From Amaranthus tricolor (Eukaryota; Streptophyta; Magnoliopsida; Caryophyllales; Amaranthaceae), in assembly GCF_026212465.1 (NCBI RefSeq), contig NC_080057.1:11129521-11193520 (forward strand): a DNA stretch of 64,000 nt. The letters are read 5' to 3'. Below are positions 27,141-43,436 of the stretch, piece by piece. Under the pieces are notes generated by a model, which was not told the DNA's origin, did no database searches, and saw nothing but the letters and a program-made list of their open reading frames with translations. Position 1 is the first letter of the stretch. Each line of letters opens with the position of its first letter. Made by a program: the position numbers and the translations under genes.

Positions 27141-27472
27141 GCCTGGAACGTTTGAAAGGCTGGTTATTTTAAATTTTTAGAAGCAATATTTGCTACGAGG
27201 TTCGAGGGAACCGCAACAGTTTCTTAATAATGGCACTTAATTGCTGCGGGCATAAAACAACCGTAGCAAATAACAACAACATAATGAAGTAGTTAATTGC
27301 ACTTAACAGTTATTTGCTGCGGTTTTGCTAGCAATGGAGTATTTGCTTCGGTCACACCTTAAAACTGTAGCAATTAACTTTTTTTTTCTAATTCTTTTTC
27401 CTATTTATTGCTGCGAATATACAAAAACCGCAGCAAAGGATACGCAGCAAATACGTTTTTTTTCCACTAGTG
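27141..27472. mobile_element. CACTA-1 right terminal region (unit I)
   Basis: Subterminal motifs sparser than at the left end, for example accgcagcaaagg near 27427 and gctgcggttttgc near 27317. It ends ttttccactagtg followed by the ata TSD. Confidence 0.88.
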
Positions 27473-28706
27473 ATAGTTTGCATTCAACTTTCCCGCTTTC
27501 TTTAGTCCCAACACCGCACCAATCACATAGTCATTTGCATCACACATAAGCTCAAAAGGTAAGCACCAATCGGGTGGTTGAATAACGGATGCAGAGGTTA
27601 TCAAAGCCTGTTTCAACTGTTCAGAAGCTTGTACACAATCATTAGTAAATAAATGAAGCATCTTTCGCTAGAAGCTCAATTAGAGGTTGGGCTATCTTAG
27701 AAAAATCCACAATGATCGTCCTATGGAAACAGCCATGCCCAAAGAAACTCCTCACCACTTTCATAGTAGTAGGTGGTAGAAGTTTCTCAATGACCTTAAA
27801 TTTAGCTCTATCAATTTCGATGCCTCTATGGGACACCACATGACCTAAACAACACCGGACTAAACCTTGAAGTGACATTATTCCTAGTTTAAGACAAGAC
27901 CAACTTCTTCACATCTACATAGCACCCTTTCAAGATTTGATAAACAACCGTCAAAAGTGCCACCGTAAACCGAGAAGTCATCCATAAAAATTTCCAAGTA
28001 AGACTTTACAAAATCAGAAAATATAGCTATCATGCATCATTGAAAAGTTTCTAGAGCATTACATAGACCAAACAACATCCTTTGATATGCGAGGATGTCA
28101 TAGGGCATGTAAAAGTAGTATTTTCTCTATCATCCGGGTGAACAGCTATTTGGAAAAAACAAGAATAAGTATCCAAATAACAGAAAGAAGAGTGGTTGGC
28201 TAAACGCTCCAAAATTTAATCAGTAAAGGGCAGCGAAAAGTGGTATTTACGAGTCGATTTATTCAGCTACCAATAGTCATGCACATACGCCAACCAGTAA
28301 CAATCCTAGTAGATATTAATTGTCCCTTATCATTTTTTCACAATAGTCATACCCACCATTCTTGGCACATCTTGAACAAAAATGACCCACTTACTATTAG
28401 AAATGAAATAGATGATCCTAGCACCTAAAAGCTTCCACACTTACTTTTTTACCACCTCTTTCATGTTAGGGTTGAGTCTCTTTTTGATGTTCAACAGCTG
28501 GACTTGCCTCTTCCTCAATGCATATGGTGAGTGTAGATGGGAGGGCTAATACCCTTAATATCAACAATAGTATTTCAAATGGCCTTCCGATTTTTAAGAA
28601 CTAAGCTCTTCAACTGAAAACAAAATTCAGTCCATTATTAATAATAATAGGGTAGGTAGAATTTTCACCCAAAACACAATATTGCAAATTAGAAGGAAAG
28701 GGTTTA
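27473..28706 (-). pseudogene. Gypsy-A reverse transcriptase (unit I)
   Basis: Homologue of 391-1617. The RT catalytic box is still FMDDFSVYG here (about 27970-27995). Other blocks are HRGIEIDRAKFKVIEKLLPP and, beside the CACTA-1 end, CLPFELMCDANDYVIGAVLG. Stops and frameshifts elsewhere make it non-functional. Confidence 0.85.
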
Positions 28707-31540
28707 TGTAACACCCCTGAATTTCCAACTCCTTAAACGAAACCAGAATCGTGAAGGAAGGGAGGAAATTCGGGTGTTACATAAAAAGAAAAGGAAAAAT
28801 AATTAAAATAAACGCTAGAGATTAATTAAAAGGTGAGTGAGTGAAATTTTCGGCAGCATCTCTGCTGAAAACGGAGGATATGACAAGAATATATAAATGG
28901 ATAATATAATTAAATAATCTATGGCCTCTAATGCCTTCAAGAATATGTCATGACGGAAAGAATCATCGTCGGCTTGTCAAATCATCAACTCTAACGAGGA
29001 TCGTGGTTCCAGTGTTAACGCATCGATCTAACGGATACTAAAGGAGTAATCTCAATGCTATACATCCAAAAAAAACTACACAGCGGAACTATGGATCATA
29101 CAAGGAGTCACATGACTCTATACAAAAGAAATTATACAATCCCAAAATAAAACTTTACAAATAATATAGAAGCTACAAGCATTAGAAAATTTGTACACAA
29201 TTGTTACGCTCGTACTCCGCTCTTCCCCCAATGCAAAACAAAAGAAGCTCCTATACGTGTCATGTCAAGCTATGATCCCCCTGGTGCTCAACATAATGAC
29301 CATATTCAGATGTGTCATAGCATGAACATCATAAAGAGTCATGAGCAAACAACAACAACACATACAAGTCAGTAATTAATAAACTTAAAACAATTAGAAT
29401 CATTGAACAAAACTATAGACAACGATCTAGTATGGCAATAATGAGTCTACTCATTTGTCTAAACACCTCTATTTACTCATATTTTCTCCTTAAAACTACT
29501 AATCTCTCGAAGTATATTCAAGGGTAGTGGATCCTTTCTCTATCCATGGCATAGTGACACGGCCAAGGGCGTTATCGACCTCCCGGCGCCCATGGCAAAG
29601 TATGAGCTCATGCCCCCTCGAGCTGACCCTCTCGGGTCCTACCTTCGGGAAACTAACACACTGGGGTACTAAACCAGTGAAGAGGCCACCATATTGGGGT
29701 TTGCAAGGCCCGCATGGTAACACCTCGGTCAAGGGGCGTTATCGGCCTCCCGGCGCCCAATGACCCAAGCATGCTTATACCCCCTTTACGGTGGTCCCGT
29801 CGAACCTCACCTAGGGGACTATTAAATCAACTGGACATAATCCAGTTGAGTCACGCTAACTAATCATACATCAAGACTCAATAAGTAGGAAATCACTTCG
29901 ATACCACACACAACCATGGTGCGTTCTCTACTATTTAGAAATTTGTTCTCATAGTCTCCTAATGTTTTCATTCTACTTGCCTATATCACTATTATGACTA
30001 TACGCTAGCATAGTTCACTTTCTGGCATTCTATAGTTCTAATGCAATGCATATAATCATGAAATATGGATAATACTTTGAAACAATGAATATGATAATTA
30101 ATTACTGCGTGTACGTACTTGCGAGCGTCACTGCACAACCACAAGTTACAAAAATCACCCAACTAAGGGTTTACTTTCCTCTTATAAGTTGGGAACCTAT
30201 ACAAATTAGGAATAGAACTTATAAGTTCTCTTAACGACTTTGTCATACCAGTAAAAAACCAAAGTAACCACTATTATCCATTCACGACAAGTTTTCAATT
30301 ACTTCTAGCACGTACGCATCTCATTCAACACCAAGCATAATCGTCAGTTCAACAATAACACAAGTTTTTCCATCGACAAAGAATAAAGGATTATGTCGAA
30401 TATTTCATTACGCCAACTGACTTTGAGTTATAACGGTTCACATCATCTTAATATAAGGCGGCGATTCACACTTAATGTTGATGTAGTGCTAATATAACGA
30501 CAAGGACGAATCTTCAAGTTATCACATCGCAATATCATTTATTATATTCTCCAAGACTAGAAAGAACTAAGATCAAGACATCATACAAGTAACTTTAATA
30601 ATTCTCAACAGTTGACACTATGTTCATGGCTTATTACAATTATGTATTTATGATTTCAATAGCAACGTCATGAGGTATTAGTAACTCTCACAATTAAATC
30701 ACTAACAATTAGCAACTACTACTCCCAATTAACAACCAAAACCATTTCTATAGCCAACTGTAATTAAAAACATTACTATTTGCCACAACAATAATCAACC
30801 AAGTCTTAAAATAGCTTATAAGGTTATTCAATTAATCACCGCACCACCAAAGTAGCATACAACACACACACACACTACTAGTAAATCTCATTTCTAAATC
30901 AAACTCTAATTATTTCATGTTCAAAGATAACACTATTTCTATTAACTATGATAAGATTAAACCAAACTAATACACAATCAACACACATCCCATAATTTCT
31001 AATCACACTTCAAACTTTAAATCATGAATATGTTCAATTCATCAATCAAACTCTTACCCACAAAAGAATTCAATAAAAAATAATACAAAGTTCAACACTT
31101 TTAATCCACATTTCAAAAACCCAATTCATAAGTACAAATTTCATAACAAGATTCAATAACAATCATACAAATTTCAACACTTTCCTCACAAACTTTATAA
31201 ATTTCAATTGGAACAAGAAGGAATCAAATAGGGGAAGAGGAGAATGAACCTCGTGGAGGTGGTGGAAAAGCCCAGAACCGGCTGTAAATAGGCACAGATC
31301 GGTTGCTTGCTGGTGGTGTGCACACGGTTGGTCCCTGACGTGCGGGTCTGGTCGCTGTTCGTGGGTAGCAGCCGATGCTGCTGTGCGCGTGGTGGAGGAA
31401 GAGAAAGAAAAGGGTGGCTGCTGATGCGGGAAGGGAATGGGACGGGAGGAGTGAGCAAGAAAGAAGGACAAGGAAGAGAAGGAGAGTGACGGCTCTTGCT
31501 TGAGCATTTAGGGTTTTCACGGGTTTATACTCGTTATTGC

Positions 31541-31663
<123 letters not shown>

Positions 31664-31797
31664 GTTTATTTATTTATTTACTTTTTTATCTCGATTCATT
31701 TTCTTGCGAGACCCAACTAAGAGACTTACCTTTGTGGACTCACACATTTTAATATAATAATCTTTTTGATTCGAACCTCTTTATTTAAGAAATTGTA

Positions 31798-31987
<190 letters not shown>

Positions 31988-32118
31988 AGTTAACATTTAA
32001 TTCATGTATGCAAGAAATTTATTAAAACTAATTCATAAATAATTAAATATAATTGGAAAATCTTTAAAAACTATTAAAATATTAAATAATTACGTCATTA
32101 ACATCTCGGGGTGTTACA

Positions 32119-33010
32119 ATTTAAGTTCGACCTCTGGAGGCGTAGATCTCTCCTTATCAATTTCCTCAGCACTACACAAACAGTCCAATAAATCATCAAA
32201 AGCTAGTTCTTCTTCATAACAATCTCTAAGCCTCTCTTCCATGAGCTTTTTTATGTCATCATTGTCCAATTCCTTTGTGGACTTTGAAATCTCCTCTTCG
32301 ATGGTCTTAATCATGAAACAAATATCCATTGAGTTGGGATAACTAAGAGACTTAGGATGCTCAAACCCTTCCTTATCATCCCCATCCTCCAACGACGGCT
32401 TCTATTTTTCGCATTAATGAAACGGATTTTGATAAAGAAACTTACCATAACCATTATCAATCCTTGCCTTAGCTAATCTTTGAGGGAATAGAGTAGGCTA
32501 TACATAAGTAGGAACGACAGAGAAAGAGGAAGGAGAAGGAGTGGCACTATCATCTTGGGAACCAAAATCATCAACCTCAAACGCTTTCTTGGAATGTCAA
32601 CTACTTTGCCACTCCGAGCTATAATGGCATTTATCGGGTTTACTAGGGAATTGATTGGTAGCAGAAGAGGAGTTAGGAAAATGTTTCCCCATTAGAGAAA
32701 TTAGAGTGTCCATCATCTTACTTTGGGTTTGTTGTTCAGTCACTATTTATCAAGTTTACGCACATCTTTCTTCATATCGACCTTCAATTGACCCTGATTT
32801 ATAAATAATTGAGTTTGTGTCGACATCACAGAATAGAAATTCGTTCTCCGATCTTCCTTTCAGTTTGGACCATATTGGGTTTGTAGCTTTGGAGGACGAT
32901 ATGTAGCTTGGTATTGAGATTTAGCTGGAAATCTGGGGGGTTGTATTGTGGTTTTGGAACTATCTGACATGGGTTTTGTACATTGGTGGAAGAGTACAAA
33001 AGGTAAGAGT
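32119..33010 (-). pseudogene. Gypsy-A gag end and protease/RT linker (unit I)
   Basis: Homologue of 4869-5769. The 92-codon linker frame (32392-32114) is open, starting MEDGDDKEGFEHPKSLSYPN and ending PPEVELKL at the LTR-T insertion. The upstream gag-like sequence is broken. Confidence 0.75.
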
Positions 33011-33363
33011 TCTTATTGGGGTTATGTTATCTAGGTTATAGAGGAAAGAATTAATTATTCCTTTCGGGAAACTAATCGACTAATCGCGGAATGAATAACG
33101 TTCTATCTTAATCTCAACTTTTGTAACTTTCATTAATTCAACCATTAACAAGACCAATTAAAAACCAATTCTCAACTTTCGTGAATTTTAATAGCGATAA
33201 AAGGGTTATAACTTGTTTTGCACTTAAGACTAATACACTTTTCTATTACCTCAACTTTCGTAATTTCGAAACATGAAAAGCTTAAATTCGCCTGAAGTCA
33301 CACCAATGTCACCCTAATTTACATACAGATCAGTCCAGCACTTGTCTTCCACATGGCTTCGAT
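33011..33363 (-). mobile_element. Gypsy-A 5' LTR remnant at the unit I/II junction
   Basis: Same LTR part as 5770-6110 and cut at exactly the same base. The next base starts CACTA-3 of unit II. Confidence 0.82.
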
Positions 33364-33399
33364 AAATTGTAATTAGTATAGATTATTTTTTATACTTTA

Positions 33400-33469
<70 letters not shown>

Positions 33470-33832
33470 GTACATAATATTATATTATATATACGAGCGA
33501 GAGTTTATTATTACATTGTATTATTATTGCATTATTATAAAGATAAAACGAAAAAAGAAAAATAAAGAGAGTTATTTGCTGCGGTTTTGCCCCTGACCGC
33601 AGCAAATAACCCTCCTTATTTGCTGCGGTTTTTGCCCTTGACCGCAGTAAATAACCCTTCTTATGTGCTGCGGTTTTTGCCGATGACCGCAGCAAATAAT
33701 GCCCTTATTTGCTGCGGTTTTGAACCGCAGCATTTAAAGTAGGACATTTGCTACGATCACTATTGCTGGGGGCGAAAACCGCAGAAAATTATGGCAAAAA
33801 AACCGCAGCAAATGAGGTTTTTTCCACTAGTG
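33364..33832 (-). mobile_element. CACTA-3 truncated end (unit II)
   Basis: Homologue of 6111-6865 with a short (TA)n (33403-33464). The TIR ends at 33832. About 47 bp with aaagaggttaatgttgatt, present in unit I near 6492, is missing. The inverted motif pairs at 33570-33735 are kept. Confidence 0.85.
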
Positions 33833-34403
33833 CAAGTTTAAGCTACTTTATGTGCAAAAGAGTCAAAAACGGTTAAAAACGCATAAAATCGCAACTTAAC
33901 ACGTAATTTCTAGCATATGACTACGATTTTCAATTCTAACCACTTCAACAAAATAATATATACCAAATAGTGTTCTGTGCCAAGTTTCGTGCAAAACAAA
34001 CACAGTTTGAGCTACTTTACGCGCAAAAGTGCCAAAAACGATTAAAAACGCATAAAATCGCAACTTAACGCGTAATTTCCAGCATATGACTATGATTTTC
34101 AATTCTAACCACTTCAACACAATAATATATACCAATTAGTGTTGTGTGCCAAGTTAAGTGCTTAACAAACCAAGTTTGAGCTACTTTACGTGCGAAATTG
34201 ACAAAAACGCTTAAAAACGCATAAAATTGCAACTTAACACGTAATTTCTAGCATATGACTATGATTTTCAATTCTAACCACTTCAACACAATAATATATA
34301 CCAAATAGTGTTGTGTGCCATGTTTCGTGCATAACAAACCAAGTTTGAGCTACTTTACGCGCGAAATTGACAAAAACGATTAAAAACGCATAAAATCAAA
34401 TTT
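33833..34403. repeat. 168-bp tandem repeat array (unit II, CACTA-4)
   Basis: Homologue of 6866-7436, about 3.4 units, again running into the Ulp1-like exon through its donor site. Confidence 0.9.
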
Positions 34404-34504
34404 GTGTACCTGTATTGCTGTCCATTTTGGAAATGTGGCTCTGGATGTAGATCCTATTTGTCCACACACTTTTTTCATTGTGCTGAAACCCATGGGAAAA
34501 GTAA

Positions 34505-36163
<1,659 letters not shown>

Positions 36164-36469
36164 CCCTTAATTAAATAAACAAAATTATCCAATGCAAACT
36201 ACAAACACAAATTTAAAATCAACAAATTACAGATTAGATGACTTTAAATATCAAAAGATAAGTTCAATTTCAAAAATAAAACTTACCCTTCCACATATGG
36301 AGCCAGAATGAACGTGTGTGTAGATGCAAGGGAATTAATCAAAGCAGTCTCAATGTATGCTCTGACGTTATCTGGATCATTTACACATTTACTACCCCAA
36401 ATCGACTCTAGACAAAACCATCCAATTTTTATTGGAGGTTCACAAGAATTTAGTTCCTCGTAAGCCGCA

Positions 36470-37370
36470 CTAAACTCACAAATAAGAAAATTTTGTTAGT
36501 AATTCGGTTATTAAAACAGGCCATTGAATTAATATGCCCTCGAAACGATTGAACATGAGCAATTTAGAAGAGAAACCACATCAAAATAACATATACTAAT
36601 ATACTCAGACATCAATGAACTCCAAGTAACTAAATGTTTGCATAAACGAACATAGTACAAATTCAGATTTGCGATACTAGCATACAAGCAAAAGCAAAAC
36701 TTAAATGCTTAACAAATTAAAAGGAGAAAAAATACCTTAATGTCGTTGGTTTTGAAGATGAACAAGACCCAATTATTAAATTTTGTGGGTTTATGAACCA
36801 AGAAGATGAAGAACTTTGAAGAAACTGTTAACACACAGCGTTTTTCGAGTTTGCAGATGAAAATTAAGAACTTTGAAGAAGAAGGCTGTTACGTTTGTGA
36901 AGATGAAGAAGAGCAACGAAGCAGATGAAGAGGAAGATGAAGATGGGCTTGAGAGAACGAAGCAAAGTGTATAGTGTACGTTGTAGAAGAGTTTTGTGAA
37001 AAAAGAAATGGCGGGTTTATGCTACTGTATACTACTGTGTAAATATATTTTCCAACGGTTACTTGCTACGATCCATAGCATCAACCGCAGCAATTAATGC
37101 TCCTTATGTGTATATATCATATGCTGTAACGGTATTTGCTACGGGCCCCCATGATAACCGCAGCAATTAAGCAATTGTGAAAGGGTTATTTGCTGCAGTC
37201 CCTAGAAAAACCGCAACAATTAATGTTGCAATGGAGTATTTGTTGCGGTCACTCTATAAAACCGCAGCAATTAATTGTTTTTTTTTTCCAATTCTTTTTC
37301 CTACTTATTGCTGCGTATATAAAAAACTGAAGCAAATGATTAGCAGCAAATACGTTTTTTTCCACTAGTG
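36470..37370 (-). mobile_element. CACTA-4 leader and terminal region (unit II)
   Basis: Homologue of 8376-9232. The TIR ends at 37370, flank aat. It carries an extra segment with gaagatgaagaagagcaacg near 36900-36970 that unit I lacks. Confidence 0.75.
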
Positions 37371-37960
37371 AATGATTTGCAGTGAATTAAGTTGCAGGCT
37401 TGGAAGTGAGGATTACACTTGAAGAATAAAACTGATAAAGTATGGAAGGATTATACTTTAGATTTATTTATTTATTTTTTGTAAGTAATAGATAATGTGT
37501 CTAAGAGGCGACCTCGGTCTCGCAATGTACTCCTTTGGACCTTTTGACTTCATATCTTTTACTCGTATATCCGCTGCTAGAACTATACAGTTACTAAATA
37601 GTTTATAATAACTCTAGTAAAACTCGATCTGCAAGTCTTTACTTTAAAATTTTCGATTTCACATGCCTTAATGACATCTTGGTTTAACTTAATTCCTACT
37701 TTAGTTTTTCTTTAAAACACACAATCTTTCTTTTGACGATCAGAATTTTTTCCGGGATGTTATACAATCTTGGTTAAGTCGCCACCACTTGCCACACGTA
37801 ACTGAGGTAGCAATAGAGAACAAGGAGTCGCCTCCTGAAAATGGTGTCGTTAAGTATACTTAGTATCACAATATAAATAAACACGTTGCAATTTAAATTA
37901 ACAGGTGCGTATTTGTTAAAAAACTATGTAAACACAGGTTCGGGTGTTGGTTTAGGATTT
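37371..37960. other. Unassigned spacer (unit II)
   Basis: Homologue of 9233-9855; no coding sequence seen. Confidence 0.4.
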
Positions 37961-39662
37961 TGAGCATCAGAGTTCACGGTCTCTGGTGTAGGATTTTGAG
38001 CTTTGGGGGTAGAAATGCGCTAGAGTGTTGGATTTTGAGCTACGAGGGTAATGGACTCGGGTGTTGGCTCAGGTGTTCGCTCGACCGAAGCCTTAGGATC
38101 CCCATGTTGACTTTGCTTTTCCTCGACAATCATATTTGCAAAGTCTACAATGGGTGGTCCCATCTTCTGCAAAATGAATGCAACTTTGTCAAGTACGTCC
38201 TTCGTAATTTCCCTTCTGAGGATCGGTGCTTCTTCAAGTAGCATCGTTCTTGATTGAGTAGCGACACACTCTTTGCCGAAGGCCTTCTTTAACCCCATGC
38301 GGACCTCTACTTTTTCTACTACCCGCCCTCTATAGTCTTTTCCTAAGACCATATGCAATGAACTCCCCCGTTACTTCTTTTTCCTTCCAGCCCATCTGTT
38401 CAAATAAAAAGTGACATATATAACAATTAGTTTATAGTAAATCAAAGCCAAAAAATACAAAACAAATGAAGCATATAATTAATAATTTTAAAACTCACCA
38501 CAGCATCAACAACTTTCTTCGTTCACGGATCAGTAATGGTAATTTACCACTTGAATCTCGAGAATGAAGTCCGAATCTTGCATAGATCTCCAGCAGGAGT
38601 ATTCACTAATGCAGAGGTAGCCGTAGATGAGGTCATGGGACTCTTACTGGGGTATAAACCCGCATCTAGCCACTCTTTTCGGGCCTAATCATTATGTTTA
38701 TGGCCCCAAGCGATGGTAAAACTTCTTTTTGCTTGCTGATTCAGAAGCTTTTTTACCATGCTTTTCCTAATTAATCAATAGAATTCAAATGTCATATATT
38801 AGTTTAATGATTGAATCAAAAGAATTAAAATTAAATCAAAAGCTATAATATAATGGAATACTTAAAACATTGGTGGGAGTTGTTTTTTTGGTAACAAACA
38901 CATCCCATTCATTCTTCGATAAGTGACCCCATATTTCATAGGGCATCTTACAGGTGCTTGGTCTCCACCTTTGCCTACCGTTTTGACCTTCTTGGTCTTA
39001 CGGGAACTTTTTTGGAGATCCAACCAGTTACAAGCTTGGATTTGAAATCTGAATCTTTAAGCAACAGTTCAAAGAAAAACATTCTTTTTCTCTTCGTCAT
39101 TCTCAATGTGAAAAAGAATCTACAAAAAAAAATTATATTTATTAATGTCAATTAAATTAATTTTAAAACAAAACTAAATGAATAAAAATAGTAAAGTTGC
39201 TTACCACAGTATCATCCCATAGAGAGTTCTTTAAACCCTCTGGAAACCTCGTTCCAAGAGTACAATATGGAAATCTTACGGATACATATGCCGATATGTT
39301 TTCCATATTGTCTATGCCATTTGCCAAAGGGTTGACCCAATGCATTATATACCAAGTGCATGGGTTTTGTGACATTGAGGCTTCGTAGGACCTCGTCCTT
39401 TTCTCTTCTTAGAACAACCGCTGGTAGTGGTAGTGGGAACATCCGTTGGTACTATTTTTATCTCGGAGGGATATGGTGGGGCGTCTTCAGCCATCCTCTT
39501 GTGTCTAATGTATGGGTCGTCATCCTCTTTGTCACCCCTCTCTTTGTCATCAATTATGTCCTTCTCCATGTCGGGATCATAGTCCTTATTCGACTCACTA
39601 TGATGCTCATTATCAGAAGTCTCAATCTCGGGGACAATTTCATCTCTGAAAAGGTGTATTAG
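37961..39662 (-). pseudogene. CACTA-2 TNP1-like gene (unit II)
   Basis: Homologue of 9856-11549. The distal block is better kept here: a 112-codon frame (38358-38020) reads GLKKAFGKECVATQ, then LLEEAPILRREITKDVLDKV and a Pro/Glu/Thr-rich tail. The N-terminal acidic and KKRKGRGPTK block (39662-39345) is also open. Frameshifts still separate the parts. Confidence 0.65.
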
Positions 39663-39699
39663 TAGATTAGTACCTAAATGAATATAAATAGAAATATAC

Positions 39700-40175
39700 T
39701 AGAACATAGGAACGTAATTTCAATTCAAACTATTTCAACACAATAATATATACCAAATAGTGTTGTGTGCCAAGTTTCATGCAAAACAAAACAAGTTTGA
39801 ACTAATCTATCCGAAAAAGTGCCAAAAAACCTTTAAAAACCTTAAAAACGCAACTTAGCACGTAATTTCAAGTATATGACTATTGTTTTCAATTTTAACC
39901 ATTTTAACACAATAATATATACCAAATAGTTTTGTGTGTCAAATTTCATGCAAAACGAACCAAGTTTGAACAACTTTATACGGGAAAGTGTCAAAACGCT
40001 TAAAAAACCTTAAAAACGCAACTTAGCACGTAATTTCAAGCATATGACAATTGTTTTCAATTCTCACTATTTCAACACAATAATATATATCGAATAGTGT
40101 TGTGTGCCAAGTTTCATGCCAAGCAAACCAAGTTTGAATAAATTTAAGCGAGAAAGTGCCAAAAGAGCATAAATA
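39700..40175. repeat. 168-bp repeat variant array (unit II)
   Basis: Homologue of 11590-12062, about three units of the tcaagcatatgac subfamily. Confidence 0.88.
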
Positions 40176-40195
40176 CTTCATACCTTGTGAATCAC

Positions 40196-43100
40196 TTAAT
40201 TCAACTGTATTCCTTTTGTGTGATCTACACGCGTATAACCAACATCTACATCATCTTCATCCACAGATTTCTGATTGATAAAGATCGGGGAGTCTTCAAA
40301 CGCATCATATTCTTCCTCATCCTCAACATCACCTATACCAAGGATACTTCTTTTTCTCGGTACAACAATAGACCATTTTTTATCAGACGGGTCTACAATG
40401 TAGAATACTTAGTTGGCCTAGGTGGCTAGTATAAATGGCTCCTCACTATCACGCAAACAAGTTCATTCTACAAGAGTGAATCCACAAGGGTGATCATTTT
40501 TTACGCATCGTCGATTACTATCTACCCACTTGCATTTCAAAAGACCAATAGTGAAACTAGAGTAGTAAAGCTCCCATATTTCATGTATCCGCCCGTAGTA
40601 TACCAATTTAGTATCAACCGACGATTGATCCTTGGCACTCGCGTAAAATGTGGATGACGCCAAAATGAAATCCCCACTATTCTGCAGATAGATTTTTTAT
40701 CTTGAGCCTCAATACAAAATGTGAACCCATTAACATCGCAACCCTTATATTTTTTAACATCATCACGAGGACAAAAGCTAACCACTTAACAATTTCAGAT
40801 ACACCCTTGTGTTCTTCACATATTACTCGATTCTGAAACCAATCAATAAACGTATTATTATGCAACTACATCAATGTCCTATCCCCTTTAGAAGGATATT
40901 TTGCGCACAATATATAAAATTGCTCATTCAAAAAAGGATGGACTTCTGGAATATGATGCAACACATACAAGTGTGCTTGTACAAGACTGTCTCGAAGAGG
41001 TGTGATCGATTTGGAGCCAATTGTTCCTTTTCCCTTAAGCCTTCCTTCATGTCGAGAGGTGGGGAGTCCAATATGCTTTGCCATGGCCATATACTCGGCT
41101 ATGAAGTTACTAATCTCATCGCTCACAGTGCTTGAATCATACCTCCTCAGGTTGTGCTGGATTCCTCACTTTGTTTTGTAAAACTCCCATGTGCCTTTCA
41201 AAAGGATAACACCACCTAAAAAAATAAATGGACCCAAAAGGTTGATTTCACGAACGAGATGGACAATAAGATGAGCCATTATGTCAAAAAAAAAGAAGGT
41301 GGAAAATGCATCTCAAACTTGCATAAAGTTACAAGCACATCGACTTGAAGAGCATCAAGGTTAAAGGGATCAAGAACCTTACTACAAATTGTGTTGAAGA
41401 GCGAACATAGGTCGGTAATAGCATATCCCACATGTTTTGCTGTATTCCACAGATTGCAATTGGTAAGAAAACTTGTTGGATGATTACCCAGAAGGAACCT
41501 TAATGCCATACAAAGACTCACAAAATGCTCGCATCTCTGCCTTGGATAATGTGTAGCAAGCTGGAGGAAAATAATTTTTTTCATTACTCATCTTATTCTT
41601 ACTGCCCTTTCCCTTCTTACTGCCACCAACTTCATCAGTTCTATTTCTTTTCTTACTCACCTAAACCTGTGGCCACAACTCCGAACGAATACCCTTACAT
41701 TCAAAGTAATCTCGCACAGCTTTGACATCCTTTGTCTTACCGAGAATGTTCATGAGCGTCCCGAGTATGGCATTGCATACATTTTTCTCTATATGCGTAA
41801 CGTCAAGACAATGCCTAACCTGTAGATCTCTCCAATGTGGAAGCTTCCAAAAGATTGATTCTTTTTTCCATAGTCGGTCTTCACCCCCTTACACTTGCCC
41901 TGTTTTACCAAATACAGTTTCAACTCCCTTAACCTGTTCGTAAACCTCATAACCGGTCAACGGTCGACGAGCTACACGGTCCTCAACCTCCCCTTTGAAC
42001 ATCTTTTTTCTTCTTACGATATTGGTGATCTCACTGGAGGAACTTTCGATGGTGCATGAATATGTGTTTGCACTTAGGAATCCATGTGGATTCCATGTCA
42101 TCGATACATATTGGGCATGTTTTCTTCCCTTTGTTCTTATACCCTGATAAGTTGCCATATGCCGGAAAATCATTAACAATTCATAAGAGCATTACACGTA
42201 AGGTGAACTTCTCATTAGCATGTGCATCAAACACGAAAACGCCTTCATCCCACATCTTTCTCAAATCCTCAACAAGATGTGCAAGATATATATCTATGTC
42301 ATTGCCAGGTTGTTTAGGATTCGAGATAAGAAGCGAAAGCATGATGTACTTATGCTTCATACACAACCAAGGTGGCAAATTATATATCACTAATAGTACC
42401 GGCCAAGTACTATGTTGAGAACTAAGTTTGCTGAATGGGTTTATTCCATCCGTACACAGCCTTAAATTATGAACTTCATCCCCAAATGTCTTATGCAACC
42501 TATCAATACTCTTCCACTCCAGAGAATCAGATGGATGTGTGAGCAAGTGACCTTTCTTCACGCTATCTGCATGCCACCTCAAATTTAGCGCATCTTTCTT
42601 TATAGAAAAACAGCGCTTGAATTTGGGTATTATTAGAAGATACCACAATACCTTAGCCGGGAGCCCTTTAGCTCCCAGCCCCTTTTATGCTTGTAACGCG
42701 ATAATCCACACTTAGGACACTCTTCTAAGTTCTCTTTTTCATTACGATAAGATACACAATCATTCGGACACGCATGAATCTTCTAGTACTCTAAGATGAA
42801 AGGACACATGAGCTTTTTGGCATAATATGTCGACTTTGGAAGTTCATTTTCCTTAAGAAGCATCTCACCTAACACTTCTAATAACACTGTGAAACTAGTG
42901 TCACTCCAATTAAACTTTGAATTAATGTTGAAAATTGTCAACACGGCAGTTAGTTTGGTAAACTTTGTACATCTAGAGTACAAAGGCTTCTGAGAAGCCT
43001 TTGTCAATAAGTCAAAAACACGATGACATTTTCCTAACTCATCCTCGACTCCCTCCATCATCTCATCAACACAATCTACATCCTCACCAACATTCTCTTC

Positions 43101-43436
43101 ATTTATCTCATACCCATCAACACGATCTACTACATCCTCATTGACATCCACATTATTGAAATCCTCAACAAGACTTTTTTCTTTGTAAACTCCCTTGTCA
43201 CCATGCCAAACCCAAACATGATGTTGAGGCCTAAACCCACGTCGATGTATGTGCTCCCTAAGGATATCAACACTATCTACCTTTGATACATTGCCACACT
43301 TGACACATGGGAATTAAAAACCAACTCCCCCCATCCTAACTTGATGTTCAACGACAATACTATAAAATTCTAATACGCCATCAATAAATTCTGATGATTC
43401 AATGCTTCCATACATCTAAGAACGATCTTTTGTCAT
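40196..43436 (-). pseudogene. CACTA-2 TNP2-like transposase (unit II)
   Basis: Homologue of 12083-15313, with the same domain order. The 155-codon catalytic block (42648-42181) is open and keeps LCTDGINPF, YNLPPWLCMKHK and PKQPGNDI. The tail near 40397-40436 keeps the ILA..VFYIVDPSD motif that a 36-bp deletion removed in unit I, although with in-frame stops. Independent frameshifts (a stop after LEY near 42783, for example) show separate decay of the two copies. Confidence 0.87.

Larger units (their letters stand above)
21270..27472 (-). mobile_element. CACTA-1: complete defective CACTA transposon in Gypsy-A RNase H
   Basis: The only element of this family in the window with both ends. The left TIR cactagtggaaaaaa starts at 21270, and the right end ttttttttccactagtg finishes at 27472. 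The TSD is ata on both sides (21267-21269, 27473-27475). The flanks rejoin a gypsy RNase H frame: GKLHANY on one side and YARRT on the other. From left it contains a motif array, the last two Ulp1-like exons, 168-bp repeats, a TNP2 5' fragment, a leader, a nested Copia-B solo LTR and the right subterminal array. Most of TNP2 and all of the TNP1-like gene are deleted, so it could move only with help in trans. Confidence 0.9.
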